DNA from: Paracentrotus lividus
Lineage: Eukaryota; Echinodermata; Echinoidea; Camarodonta; Echinidae
Length of the DNA: 64,000 nucleotides
Assembly: GCA_940671915.1 (NCBI GenBank)
Contig: CALNVZ010003433.1
Span: 12,961,811 to 13,025,810, forward strand
Direction of reading: 5' to 3'
The notes beneath the pieces are model-generated. The model was not told the origin of the DNA and made no database searches. It worked only from the letters and a program-made list of their open reading frames with translations. Within the stretch, counting starts at the first letter, position 1. Each line of letters opens with the position of its first letter. Below are positions 21,993-32,173 of the stretch, piece after piece. The translations under genes and the position numbers were made by a program.

Positions 21993-22800
21993 AGAGTATT
22001 AAAGTGCCCGAAATTCGACCCTTGCCTAGATTCGACCAGTTTCAGACAAATATGGAAAATAGAACCCCAAAACACACTCAAAGACACTCCAATCAACTCA
22101 TATCACAAACACACATCGTCACTGAATACAAAAAAAAAAAAAAGAATCACAAAAAAAAATCATACTAGAGTCTAAATACCTTAATTTTACTCCTAAAATC
22201 CCAGATTTTGCTCCAAAAGTTGAAGCCCCTGCACGCTAAGCAAAACGCTAAGAAAAACCGATCGGGAAAAATGCGTTTAAACTCCGAAAATTTGAGGTTT
22301 GATGACGCAGTTTTTTGCCACGTTCGAGCCCCGATCGTAACTATCCTACTGAAAAAAGAAACCCGGACGTGACTCTACAGTGCTAAACACTGCAATCATG
22401 TGACTTGCAAGATTTTTTTCTCTGCCCTAGTTTCGACCGGTATTCATGCCGCGGCGGCCCCGGTCTGTCGGCAGAGCGCGATGTGCTACCAGTGCTGCGA
22501 GTGAGCCAAGATTTCAGCGGCACGCGGTGCGTATTGACTTTTCACGCCTGGTCGAATTTATGCAACGGTATGTCTAATCTCGGCACGAAGGTAGATGTTA
22601 TAAAACTTCCGATTTTACTAACTTATCAAATAGATTTTTCTAGTTTTTTATTTTTAAAAAAATTTTAACAATTAACTGTTATTTATTTATAATATGCTAA
22701 TATCTGTTGAAAATGAAAGATGATAGGTCTATGTTTTTAATTTTCAAACTAGAGCTGCAAAAAGCTAAGTTAAGTGGTCGAATTTTGGGCACTTTACTCT
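21993..22800 (-). mobile_element. MITE copy 2, inverted, with ~200-bp insertion
   Basis: Same family as 20910-21500, in the opposite direction. It runs from AAAGTGCCCGAAATTCGACC (about 22000-22020) to GGTCGAATTTTGGGCACTTT ACTCT at 22800. Internal blocks match in reverse order (the GCCGCGGCGGC block at 22448-22458, the CACACTCAAAGACACTCC block at 22074-22091). About 200 bp at 22170-22370 have no counterpart in copy 1 and are a probable insertion. Confidence 0.8.
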
Positions 22801-23180
22801 AACTGTTAACTTGTTACGTTAGATCTAACTAAGTTACATTTTAGATCTAAGTTAGAGGTCTAAGTTACAGTCAATAGCCAGATTTTAATCTAGGGGCCTA
22901 TTTTAGCTATTTTTTATTGATCTATCTCGACTCTCTCTCTCTCTCTAGAGTATAGACCAGACTATAGGCCCCAAGATCTGTAATCAAATCTTAGAAGGAA
23001 GGTTAATAAAAGGAAAAACACCACATGCTTCAGCTCAGTTCCAATCCAGCGCTTGCCCAGCCCTTTCAGTTTCATGGCACGATGCCGATGGCATTCTTTC
23101 CAGAATCCAGTGCACAACTGCAGTGCCAAGTGGAAATCTAACCTGCAAAAAACCCTGCTTTCAAATGGTCGAAATCTTAC

Positions 23181-23249
23181 CTCCATAATGATTCTTCCCA
23201 AAGCCTGGCCGCCGGCAGTAACGTCAAAGAAGACTTGTGGTTTAGCCAT
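23181..23249 (-). CDS. PPIA: cyclophilin exon 1 (start codon)
   Basis: The minus-strand ATG at 23249 begins MAKPQVFFDVTAGGQALGRI IME, ending at donor GTAAGA. The family N-terminus is typically M(S/A)xPxVFFDMTxxxxPLGRIxME, so this ATG is the natural start for a cytosolic cyclophilin with no targeting signal. The frame upstream stays open for at least 35 codons, with a basic stretch (SVLRRQLATIS), but has no ATG that I can find. An upstream start with a mitochondrial presequence would need another exon and is not supported here. Confidence 0.94.
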
Positions 23250-23480
23250 ACTGATAGTAGCAAGCTGACGTCGCAAAACTGAAAAAATAGCAATTTTGAC
23301 ACACGTGTTCGTCAAGTTCAGTTGGAATGACGGGACTCGGGAAGCGAAGAGAGTTGGTTTGATATAGGGAAATAACGTGTGAAGAATTGCACGCGGAGCT
23401 AGCTAGCTGAGCCGAGCTGTATACTGTCTAAAAATAGCGCTACGTTTTTATTAGTCTAGTTCCAGGCGTTTTGTTTTGGT
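23250..23480 (-). promoter_or_regulatory. PPIA: probable cyclophilin 5' UTR and promoter region
   Basis: The sequence just upstream of the start codon has more C+G and CpG than the surrounding intron (CGGGACTCGGGAAGCGAAGAG at 23331-23350; GCACGCGGAGCTAGCTAG near 23389-23405). No clear TATA box is placed. The call rests on position and composition only. Confidence 0.4.
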
Positions 23481-23489
23481 CGCAAATAC

Positions 23490-23990
23490 TAATAATAATT
23501 GTATTGTATTGTATTTATTTATTACCAACATTGCAAAAAATATACATAAACAGAATTCAATATAAATATGCATTTGGTAAATGGAGCCAACAAATAGCTA
23601 AAGCTAGTCTAGGTTGGCCCCGTCTAGTTTGCTTACTGTGATTATATATACATTTACATAAAGTAAACATATGTACAAATTATTACATCATATTTAAAAC
23701 ATATGTACAAATTATTACATCATATTTAAAACATATGTACAAATTATTACATCGTATTTTACAGTATTTACACTATTTACATACGAAATTAATTAAATAT
23801 GAATATACTCTGCAAGAAGAATTGCCTTATATGATTGTCTAAAAGTTTTCCGTGATTTAATTTTTCTAATATCATTTGGAAGAGCGTTCCATATGACAGC
23901 ACCTGAATACGAATGATGATGATGATAAAGATGATGGCTTCTTGTATAGCAAAGATATCCGCCTATGATGGGCATGCAATACTAGATCAA
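23490..23990 (-). mobile_element. LINE 3' end fragment with pentanucleotide tail
   Basis: The minus strand encodes YSGAVIWNALPNDIRKIKSR, KTFRQSYKAILLAEYI, the very common C-terminus of CR1/Jockey-group LINE reverse transcriptases (pattern GxxxWNxLPxxIRxxxSxxxFKxxxKxxLL). It is followed by a 3' UTR ending in (ACAAT)n near 23497-23511. It is 5'-truncated. Three 32-bp direct repeats (AAACATATGTACAAATTATT plus ACATCATATTTA) sit in the 3' UTR at 23665-23760. Confidence 0.8.
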
Positions 23991-24114
23991 CGAAATATAT
24001 CAAGGAAAGTCAAAATCAATTGAAAATAAAGTAGGCCTATATGCATTTATAACCCATTGCCAGATATTGAATTATTAGGCCCATGACGACATTTTTTTAG
24101 GGGGGCCTAGTTTG

Positions 24115-24858
24115 GCATGGATTAGTGGAGATCCAGTTTCATGCCAGCGAAGACCCTGCAGATTGTGGATCTGATCATCAACTTCTCGTTGGTACCATGA
24201 AAATGAAACTGAGAAGGATAAAGAGGCAGCAAAAACCGGTCAGATTTGATGTAACCAAGATCAATGATCAATACAGAGTGGAAGTTAAAAACCAGTTCCA
24301 AAGTCTGCTAGAAAAGGACTCTGAAGACTCTACTCCCGAAGAACTATCAAGGAAGTGGTGTCCAAGACAGCTCATAGAACGCTTCCAAGGTGCAAGAAGA
24401 AGAAAAAACCATGGCTAACAGGCGAAGTATTTAGATTGGCTGATCAGCGAAGAAATGTTAAGTCACAGGGTGTGAAGAACAAAGATCAATGCAGAGAGTA
24501 TAGTGAGCTGAGCAGACGAATTCAATGTCAAATACGAAGGGATAAGACGTCGTTCATCAACATGAAAAGTGCGGCAGTGGAAAGAGATTGCCGAACAGGG
24601 AACGCCAAAGATATGTACAAAGGTATCAAAGATCTAACTTCCAAACCTGTTCCAAGACTGAACGTGCTGAAGGATGAGAATGGAAATATCCTTACGGAGG
24701 ACATTGAAATCAAATTAAGATGGAAACAGTATTGTCAAAAGTTATATGCTTCACAAGAAGACGAAGCTGAGGAAGCTGATTTAACCAACATTGAAGACAA
24801 CAATATTGTGGACAAAGAGCCTGATATCTTAATCAGTGAAGTCATTCATGCGCAGCCC
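24115..24858 (+). mobile_element. LINE fragment: endonuclease end and pre-RT linker
   Basis: The plus-strand translation gives ADCGSDHQLLVGTMKMKLRR (the SDH motif closing an apurinic endonuclease domain). After a one-base frame change it continues with WLTGEVFRLADQRR, YSELSRRIQCQIRRDKTSFI, AKDMYKGIKDLTSKPVPRLN and KLRWKQYCQKLYASQ. This is the region between endonuclease and reverse transcriptase in an RTE-like/other endonuclease-RT LINE. The clade is tentative. The piece stops at 'SEVIHA', where the inserted repeat block begins; the other part is at 26836-27760. Confidence 0.85.
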
Positions 24859-26582
24859 CCCCTCCCCTCCGAAAAAAATATTGGGGGGGGGGGGAGGGGC
24901 TCAGAATAGTGCGTTGAGCGCCCCCCCCCCCAATTATTTTTATGCCGTACAGATAACGGCGATCGCCCTTAAATAATATTGAACCCCAAAGAATTGCATC
25001 ATTATTGTTTTGTTTTTAGTGTGGAGGGACTCAGATCATCATAACCCCCTTCATAATCTTATCGAGATATCATTGGGCTCTCCCACCAATCTTTTTAGAT
25101 AAATAATAATAAGTTTATATTTCAGGTCTCTATTGACAAAATTTTAAGCTCGCGCTGCGCGCTCGCATCATATATTTTTTTTTATTTAAATTTTTTTTTT
25201 TAATAGGAACATAGGAACTACTATCTAGATTGGAGCTCAGCCATTGAGCCCCCCCCGGCCGGGTGTTTGAGAGGGGCTTCGATATGTTTGAGCCCCCCCC
25301 CCTTTTCTGCTCATAATTTATATTGAAATGCTCATATTTCTAATTTCTTCTTGACAATTTTTTTTAGCTCATGCATGCTGCTCGCTCGCCGGATCGGATC
25401 GCATGTCTTTCTGTTTAACTTTTTTCCCCATAATGACAAGGAGTTCCTAATAAATTGGTTGGGGCTCAAAAATTAGCCCCTCCTTCCCCGAGTGGTTTTG
25501 GTGGGTCGATATCATTGAGCCCCCTCTCTGCTCCGCATTTTTTTTTTTAAACACTCATGTATCAGTTATCTTTTTACAATTTTTTTCTAAACTCGAATGT
25601 CTTTCAGTTATTTTTAACAAAAAGTGCTTAAAATGCATATTTTTCAGGTTGATATATCAAAAATTTTCAGCTCGCGTCTTCGCGCTCGCATTGTTTAATG
25701 AGATAAATATCTCTTTTGTAAAGATAAGTAAAAGCTTAAAATGCACTGTTTTCAGGTTGATAATAGCCTATTAAAAAATTTTTAGCTCGCGCTTCGCGCT
25801 CGTATTGCTTAACGAGATAAATACTCTCCTTATATAACCATAGCACAAAAAGCGCTCAGAATGCACACTTTTCAAGTTGCTACAATCAAAAAAATTTCAG
25901 CTCGCACGCGTCGCGCTACATTGTTTAATGAGTTAAATATCTTCTTTAATAAGGATATGCGAAAAAACGCTAAAAATGCACTGTTTTTCAGGTTGATATA
26001 TCAAAAATTTTCAGCTCGCGGCTTCGCGCTCCGTTTTTTTTTCATGAGATAAATATCCTCCTTTATAACCATAGCAACAAAGGCGTTCAGAATGCGCACA
26101 CTTTTCAAGTTGCTATGATCAAAAATTTTCAGCTCGCGGCTCGCGCTCCGCATTGTTTAATGAGGTACATATTCTTTTTGTATAAGATAGAGAAAAAAAC
26201 GCTTAAAATGCATTGTTTTCAGTTTGATTATTAAAAATTTTCAGCTTGCGGCTTCGCGCTCGCATTATTTAATGAGCTAAAATTCTTCTTTATAAGGATA
26301 GGCGAAAAATGCACTGTTTTCAGGTTGGTATAATCAAAAAAATTTAGCTCACGCTTTAGCGGCTGCGGCATTTTTTCATGAGGATAAATATCCTCTTTAT
26401 AAGCATAAAGGGAAAAAATTGCTTAAAAATGCACTGTTTTCAGGTTGATAGTATGAAAAAAAAATCGGCTCGCGCTTGCGGCGCTCGCATCGTTTGATGA
26501 GATAAGTATCTTCTTCTATGTTCTAGCAAAAAAACGCACTGTTTTTAGTTTGATATATCAAAATTTTCAAAACATCAAAGAT

Positions 26583-26620
<38 letters not shown>

Positions 26621-26835
26621 AATAATAATATCATCCTAGTTTGATAAGTAGGAATAACTATTTTTTTTTTTTTATTAATAAAAAAAATAATAATAAAATA
26701 AATAAAGAAGACTTCGGCATTTTCAAAAGACTCAGCCAACGTATGTGGGAGGGGGGGGGTAATATAAAAAAAAATTGTTGGTGGAAAAATTGAGCCCCCC
26801 CCCCGCACCCCCCCCCCCCCAATCCTGAAAAATCA
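24859..26835. repeat. inserted block with G/C-run ends and GCG-palindrome array
   Basis: About 2 kb interrupting the LINE. Both ends are C/G homopolymer-rich with the motif GAGCCCCCCC or its complement (24860-24905 and 26793-26820). Between them lie older irregular copies (25080-25620) and a regular tandem array (about 25630-26575). Each unit contains AAATTTTCAGCTCGCG and the palindromic CGCTTCGCGCTCGCA core. A long T-run (26586-26613) and AT-rich filler follow. No coding capacity. It may be a mobile unit or a satellite expanded in place. Confidence 0.7.
25630..26575. repeat. ~115-bp satellite array with alternating A/B subunits
   Basis: Nine unit starts lie at about 25633, 25745, 25862, 25977, 26092, 26208, 26308, 26430 and 26537, a spacing of 100-122 bp. 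Units starting near 25745 and 25977 read CACTGTTTTTCAGGTTGATA. Those near 25862 and 26092 read CACACTTTTCAAGTTGCT, so this part of the array alternates two variants (a dimer of about 230 bp). Each unit carries a palindromic GCTCGCGCTTCGCGCTCGC core and ATGAGATAAATAT. Confidence 0.85.
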
Positions 26836-27760
26836 TCTTCGAAGCCTATGATTCTTTCACCGTACCTTTTCAACATATACGCCGAATATATCATGAGCAT
26901 GATGAGAAGTGCACTTGATGGAGCTGCAGGTAGTGTATCTATTGGTGGAGAAAGATACACAATCTCAGATATGCTTGATGATACAACACTCATTGCGAGA
27001 TCGAGCAGAAGAACTCCAGAATCTCATTGACAGAGTCAAGTACGCAGCGAGGAGTTAGGACTTCGTCTCAATGTTAAGAAACCAAAGTCATGATCTGCGG
27101 AGGAGATGCAAACAAGGTGGTGACGGTGGGATGGAAAAATGGGAAGAATTGAAATCTTTATAACTTCCTTGGCTCATTATATAGAACAACAGAGGGAGAG
27201 AAGTGTCTCAAGGAAATCAAGAGGAAATCTAGCCATGGGCGAGATCATCCTGTATTACCTTAAGCGATATATGGAAGGACAGAGGGATATCGAAAGAAAC
27301 TAAAATACACATTATGCAAACGCTTGTTTTCGCCAATTGCATTGTATGGATGTGAGACATGAACCGGTGGGAATGGCTGATAGGAAGAAAATATTAGCGT
27401 TTGAGGATGCTGAAATATCCTGGACGGAGCATAAGACGTACAATGAATAACGTACTTAACACCAAATCGGGCAAAAACGGTGGGGTTAGTAAGATAGATC
27501 GTATAGCAAATTGCAAATTTTGGCATATAATGCAGACGACAGGATGATAACATTGAAAAAATAATTATGCAAGGTTGCATTGAAGGTAGTCGGAGACAAG
27601 GCAGACAGAAACTGAGATTGGCCAGATGGCATAAAACAATTAACAGTCCTCTCCCCTAGTTGCAGCTTATCGCCTGGACACAGAACAGAGCTATTTGGAA
27701 AAGCATCATCAACAGGGTCACAGTAAGGGTCAGACATGACCTTGTATGACGATCGATCGA
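26836..27760 (+). mobile_element. LINE fragment: RT C-terminal half
   Basis: The plus strand encodes LSPYLFNIYAEYIMSMM, GAAGSVSIGGERYTISD and a decayed catalytic box (MLDDTTLIARSS for YADDTTLIAGSS). It continues, in changing frames, with NVKKPKS/MICGGDAN, KRLFSPIALYGCET and QGCIEGSRRQGRQKLRLARW, and ends near ...RVTVRVRHDLV with a (GATC)n tail at about 27748-27766. It is the 3' part of the LINE whose earlier part is at 24115-24858. The reverse-transcriptase core between them is absent, so the interruption also removed sequence. Many frame breaks. Confidence 0.8.
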
Positions 27761-27766
27761 TCGAAG

Positions 27767-28860
27767 TGGCATCTCTTTTTTTTTCTTCAAAACATTCATT
27801 TTTTTAATTACTAGTATGTTTTTTGTTGTGGATCACACATGGCTTCGCACATATGTGACCCTCTGCATTCAATCCCGCCCCCCCCCGGCAATTACGGAAA
27901 AGGACATTTGAATCAGTATTTAATTTCTTTTTTATCTTTTAAATATAATTCATAGGAACAAGAGGAGCGCTATCTTTTTTTAAAGCCAAAATCCTAATAG
28001 TCATAATAGGCTGCAAACGAATAATTTCGTTCAAATCTGTATGACGCCGTGAACGACAGAGAAAGAGCTGAAAAAGAGTCCAATAATTTTTTCTCAGCAT
28101 TTAACATTTCATAGGGCGATCGGAAATTGAGAATATATATTTTGGGTCTCTGAAAAGGCGAAGGACGTTCGGGGAGAAAAAAGAAAAAAAGAAAAGAAAA
28201 AAAACACAGAACATCAAATAATAATTATTTCATGTTGGGCCTGTGAATGGCTGTTCTGCGGTGTTCTTCCGCGGAGTGTGATCGTCACCTGGCAAGACGG
28301 TCGAGGCGTTATTACGGTATGAAGTAGCTTTACCGTGGTCAGTGTGAGCAATCGCTGCGTGGCGTACCCCTGAACTTGCGATTGGTGTCAAAGTCGATGG
28401 ATGCATCTCACTCCTGTGCATAGACTCTTTGTCCAGATCTGCAGCCGTCTTAAAAAATATCTACCAAGTTTAGACAAAGTTTAGGAATTTTCTTTATTTA
28501 GGTAAATATATGTCAGCTGAGACGGGTGGGGGGGGAGGGGGTACAGTGTGTATGCAATTCCTTTCATGAGTGGGACGGTGGCGGAGGCTGAGGGGGCGAT
28601 TGTGGAAGGGCCTGGCCCCGGCCCGGCCCCGCCAAGGTGGGCCTAGTGGCCCCCCCTTTGGGCTCCATAAAAACAAAGATAATAATAATAATAAAAAAAA
28701 AAGCGGGGAAGGGGGGTAACATATATCTTAATTTAGTACATCAATCCTACCTTTAAGAATTGTAGAAATGATAACTAAAGTATGCAGTGGTGTACAGTTC
28801 CTAGAATGTGAGGGGGGATGATTCGTGGTGCAAAGACTCATATTGCCAAAATTGAAAGGT
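27767..28860. other. intergenic sequence, no gene assigned
   Basis: Contains a C-run (27880-27887), an A-rich block (28180-28206), and a GC-richer patch at 28235-28440 with a 63-codon minus-strand open frame I do not recognise. Around 28610-28660 a G/C-rich motif with CCCGGCCCCGCCAAGG resembles the ends of the G/C-run repeat family. No RNA gene seen. Confidence 0.4.
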
Positions 28861-29296
28861 AAACGAAAGGTGTTTTTTGTATTTATACACACAAAGAAGG
28901 GGCAAAAAATGTCGCGGGAGGGGGGTTGCGTCGAATTTCCTCAGCAAATATACAATTCTAGGCGAGCGCAAAGCGCGAGCGGAAAATTTTGAGGTGAACT
29001 AAAGTGTTTTTTTTTTTATCTGTACACACAAAGGAGGGGCAGAGAAGGCCGATTTTTGGGGTTGCATCGAATTTCCTCAGCAAATATACAATTCCAGGCG
29101 AGCGCAAAATTTTGAGGTAACCAAGAGGTTTTTTGTATCTATACACACAAAGAAGTTAAATGAACCAAATCATGCATAATAAAATCAATTACTGAATTGA
29201 TTACCAAAGAAATTAAACAAACCTGCCGTACCAGAAGGGTTTATGTGCCAATTTTTTATTTCCTCTAAGCGAGCGCGAAGCACGAGCTCCCCCCCC

Positions 29297-29300
<4 letters not shown>
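28861..29300. repeat. ~128-bp tandem repeat with GCG palindrome
   Basis: Two full and one partial direct copies. The shared block (TACACACAAAG, GGGGTTGCRTCGAATTTCCT, CAGCAAATATACAATTC, AGGCGAGCGCAAAGCGCGAG) starts at about 28887, 29023 and 29140. The palindromic core is followed by AAAATTTTGAGGT. A last core (AAGCGAGCGCGAAGCACGAG) lies at 29267-29286, right before a pure A-tract of about 48 nt (29300-29347). Confidence 0.8.
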
Positions 29301-29347
<47 letters not shown>

Positions 29348-29349
<2 letters not shown>

Positions 29350-29539
29350 AGGGGCCTGAGCCCAATTTCGTATCCACAAAGGGGATATTCTGCAAAATAT
29401 ACCGAGAGCTGCATACACCTCAAAAAGATAAAGGTAATTATTTTAGACCATTTCTTTTATGTTAAAGATTTGTTCACTCTGCAAATATTATTATATTAAA
29501 AATACAATTATAAGTATAAATACAATTAAAATAAACATA
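29348..29539. other. short AT-rich spacer
   Basis: AT-rich sequence between the A-tract and the CGTCCC element. Nothing recognised. Confidence 0.4.
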
Positions 29540-30710
29540 CAGTGCGTCCCAAAAAGAACTATACACTTTTGAAATGGCTACCAAATAAACAAATAAACCC
29601 CTCCCAAAAAGTTTCGCAAATGGACTTTGGGCCATGATAACTTTTCATGTACGCTTTAGTTATTCCTGATATTCATACCATTGGAAAGATAATTCATTCC
29701 CCTTATTATCAGATTATTGATATCCTATTTGTAATGATTTTGTCATGCTTCAATGCACAGAATATCAGAATATGGAGAAATGTAAAAAGTCAAATGTTGC
29801 AAAATGCATTTATCAAAGTGAAGTTCCGCCACTCGACTTTTTATTGAATTTTATATCATTGTCAAGTACATTTATTCCTCTTTTTAATGACAGTGTTCTT
29901 GCATGAACGAGAGTGTTCTTGCACGAACAGAACACCTGAATGTTAACTAATGTTAGGACAAGTAAGAAGTTAAATGTTGCAAATTGAATGCCAATTCATC
30001 TGTTCATGAATTGTCGGTATTAATGTCTGTTGCCAGCAATAACAAAGCATTTCGCAATTTTTCACTTTTTACTTTGCATTATATTCATGAGTTATGTGCA
30101 TTCAAACATGATGTTACTATTGCAAATAGGGCATCAATAAAAAGAAGAATAAATGCACTTTTTAATGCTATGAAAATTTATAATGATTAAAAACCCACAT
30201 TAAAATGTATCAAGGTTCAAAGTAGTGTTACAGAAATTTAAACTTTAAATTATTTTTCGCTTTGCCATGTATTCAGGTGGTATTCAGGGTTTCTGTGTAC
30301 CCAGGCAGGACATCACCATGACAAATAAGGTATCAATCAAGAGAGGAATAAATTAACTTGTCAATGGTATAGAATTCAATAAACATTAGAAATTATCCCC
30401 AAAGTTATCAGGACCTAAAATCAAGTTGCGGAACTTCAATGTGATCAATAAAAGTGAATTTTACAACATTTGACTCTTTACTTTTCTCCCTATTTTAATA
30501 TTCTGTGCATTGAAGCATGAAAAAATCATTACAAATAGGATATCAATAAAAAATGAAATTATCTTTCCAATGGTATGAATATCAGGAATAACTAAAGCGT
30601 ATACCTGAAAAGTTATCATTGCCCAAAGTCCATTTGCGAAACTTTTTGGGAGGTGTTTATATCCTGAACAATCATTATGACACAAAAACTTCCGAAAATA
30701 ACCCATTCTT
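29540..30710. mobile_element. CAGTGCGTCCC-type MITE, copy 1 (rearranged)
   Basis: It begins TA|CAGTGCGTCCCAAAAAGAAC, as at 31497. Long inverted arms follow at about 29585-29835 and 30430-30660, sharing CTCCCAAAAAGTTTCGCAAA, TGGACTTTGGGC and TTTAGTTATTCCTGATATTC. The right terminus is not intact: after the arm the sequence runs into the inner part of the same family (TCATTATGACACAAAAACTT). TA at the left border suggests a Tc1/mariner-type origin. No transposase. Confidence 0.7.
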
Positions 30711-31009
30711 CAAGTTGATGTTCATAGAGAATAAATACGGTCGAATTATATATCATTGAGCAGGAAATAACATGAGGAACACTATTTAACTAATCACCGA
30801 TTTTTAAAAAAATTCTGGAGCTCATTAATCGGTTATCGGGACGCCCCCACTGAAACGCCCCCAAATACGTACCCCAAAAGTCACCCAAATGCTGACGTCA
30901 GGATATGGAATTGCGGCTGTGAATTGACTTCCGGGTTTGCTGGCTATCTGGCTTTCGAGTGCGCGCGTGCGTGTATAGGCTATGGAATTGCAAACCTATA
31001 TCGTAAACA

Positions 31010-31318
31010 ATGACGGAGTCGGATCCAGAGATGAGTCTCGAATTAGAGTTTGAAATCGAAGACATTGAAGATGAAAATGAGGAAGAAAGTCTCAGCTCAG
31101 TTGCTAATAGCAACGGAACAGAAACGGACATCGATGACGGCGAATTGGGCCGTGAATACATTTCAGAAGATGAGGCGAAGACTGATGCCCCTCGACTAGC
31201 TCAGAAGTTGCGACTGAAATACCCGTGTTGCTGCACCCCCAGCAACGCATCGCCGACCACCAGTTTTCCTTATATTCGCTGGCTTTGCCTTTGGCAAGGA
31301 GTTCGTATCCGATGTTGA
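31010..31318 (+). CDS. hypothetical acidic protein or first exon
   Basis: Open frame from ATG in a reasonable context (AAACAATGACGG). It encodes about 60 residues very rich in Glu/Asp (SDPEMSLELEFEIEDIEDENE, EESLSSVANSNG), then a short basic/Cys stretch (KLRLKYPCCC) before the stop. CpG content is higher than in the surroundings, and TGACGTCA (30893-30900) lies about 110 bp upstream. It could be the start exon of a spliced gene, or part of a mobile element, since it sits between related repeats; the residues after about 75 have no recognisable character. No family assigned. Confidence 0.35.
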   Translation: MTESDPEMSLELEFEIEDIEDENEEESLSSVANSNGTETDIDDGELGREYISEDEAKTDAPRLAQKLRLKYPCCCTPSNASPTTSFPYIRWLCLWQGVRIRC

Positions 31319-31496
31319 TGTTGATCGACTGGTCATCCATCTTCTCCGCAAACAAACTGGAGTTGGCAAATTACGAGTTAAATAATATAACTGGTATAAA
31401 GGACAAAACTTTTTCAACTCACAAGACACGAGGATGAGAACGAGCAACAATGACGCAATGTAATTTCCAATGCAAAGCATGCAGACTGATAGTATA

Positions 31497-32171
31497 CAGT
31501 GCGTCCCAAAAAGAACTATACACTTTTGACAAGGCTACCAAATTAGAAATATATATTTCTTGGGGAAAAGGTTTAGATGTATATAAAGCTCATCCTCAAC
31601 TATCATTATGACACAAAAAAAATCTGAAAATAGCGCATTCTTCAGTGAGCAATGCCCACTTTTATGAAGGACACAAAAAATAGCCTGCGCAGGAATTCGT
31701 TGTTCATTTACCACCTGTGTATGGTATGCCAAGAAGGATTCAAAGAAATAATGGAATGAATCAGCTAGCAGAGTAAAAGATATATCAAAAGACAGAAATA
31801 AACAATCATTATTAGGCAAAATGTATTTTTTCACCGTTTTGTTTTCATATAATTGGTTTTTGCTCTGACTTCAGTTTATTTTTGTCTTTGTTAGCCGATT
31901 TATTCCATTATTACTTGAATCCTTCTTTGCATGCCATACCCAGGGGATAAATGAATAGCGAATTCCTGCGCAGGCTGTTTTTTTTTTGTGTGTCCTTCAT
32001 AAAAGTGGGCATTGCTCACTGAAGAATGCGTTATTTTCAGAAATCTTTGTGTCATAATAATTAGTTGAGGAAATGAGCGTTATATAATCATCTAAACTTT
32101 TCTCCCAAGAATCATATTTTTAATTTGGTAGCCTTGTCAAAAGTGTATAGTTCTTTTTGGGACGCACCGTG
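31497..32171. mobile_element. CAGTGCGTCCC-type MITE, copy 2 (complete)
   Basis: Ends CAGTGCGTCCCAAAAAGAAC and its mirror, bordered by TA on both sides (31495-31496 and 32172-32173), as in Tc1/mariner elements. The arms are long, about 260 bp each (31497-31755 and 31910-32171), sharing TATACACTTTTGACAAGGCT ACCAAATT, AGTGAGCAATGCCCACTTTT and GCCTGCGCAGGAATTCG. It is 675 bp with no coding capacity and could fold into one long hairpin. Confidence 0.88.
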
Positions 32172-32173
32172 TA

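Larger units (their letters stand above)
4400..23300 (-). other. PPIA: cyclophilin A-type gene locus (5 coding exons)
   Basis: Gene span on the minus strand, with the first coding exon at 23249-23181 and the stop codon at 5568-5566. Its product would be a small cytosolic peptidyl-prolyl cis-trans isomerase of the cyclophilin family. Spliced exon lengths are 69, 31, 168, 76 and 136 nt (480 nt, 159 residues plus stop) against about 165 residues in animal cyclophilin A. Introns total over 17 kb and are packed with transposon fragments. Exons 1, 2, 4 and 5 read cleanly. Exon 3 has several small indels, so its reading frame is locally wrong. Confidence 0.88.

Noticed and set aside
23250-23315. Mitochondrial-type N-terminal extension for cyclophilin
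   Set aside because: The upstream in-frame stretch contains SVLRRQLATIS but starts only with TTG; no ATG was found in the part read, so the MAKPQ start is kept.
25148-26575. CRISPR-like array because of regularly spaced palindromic repeats
   Set aside because: Spacers are themselves repeats and the genome is animal; this is a satellite array.
28230-28440. Possible gene or retroelement piece in a GC-richer patch
   Set aside because: No motif recognised in any frame and no terminal repeats seen; left as unassigned.
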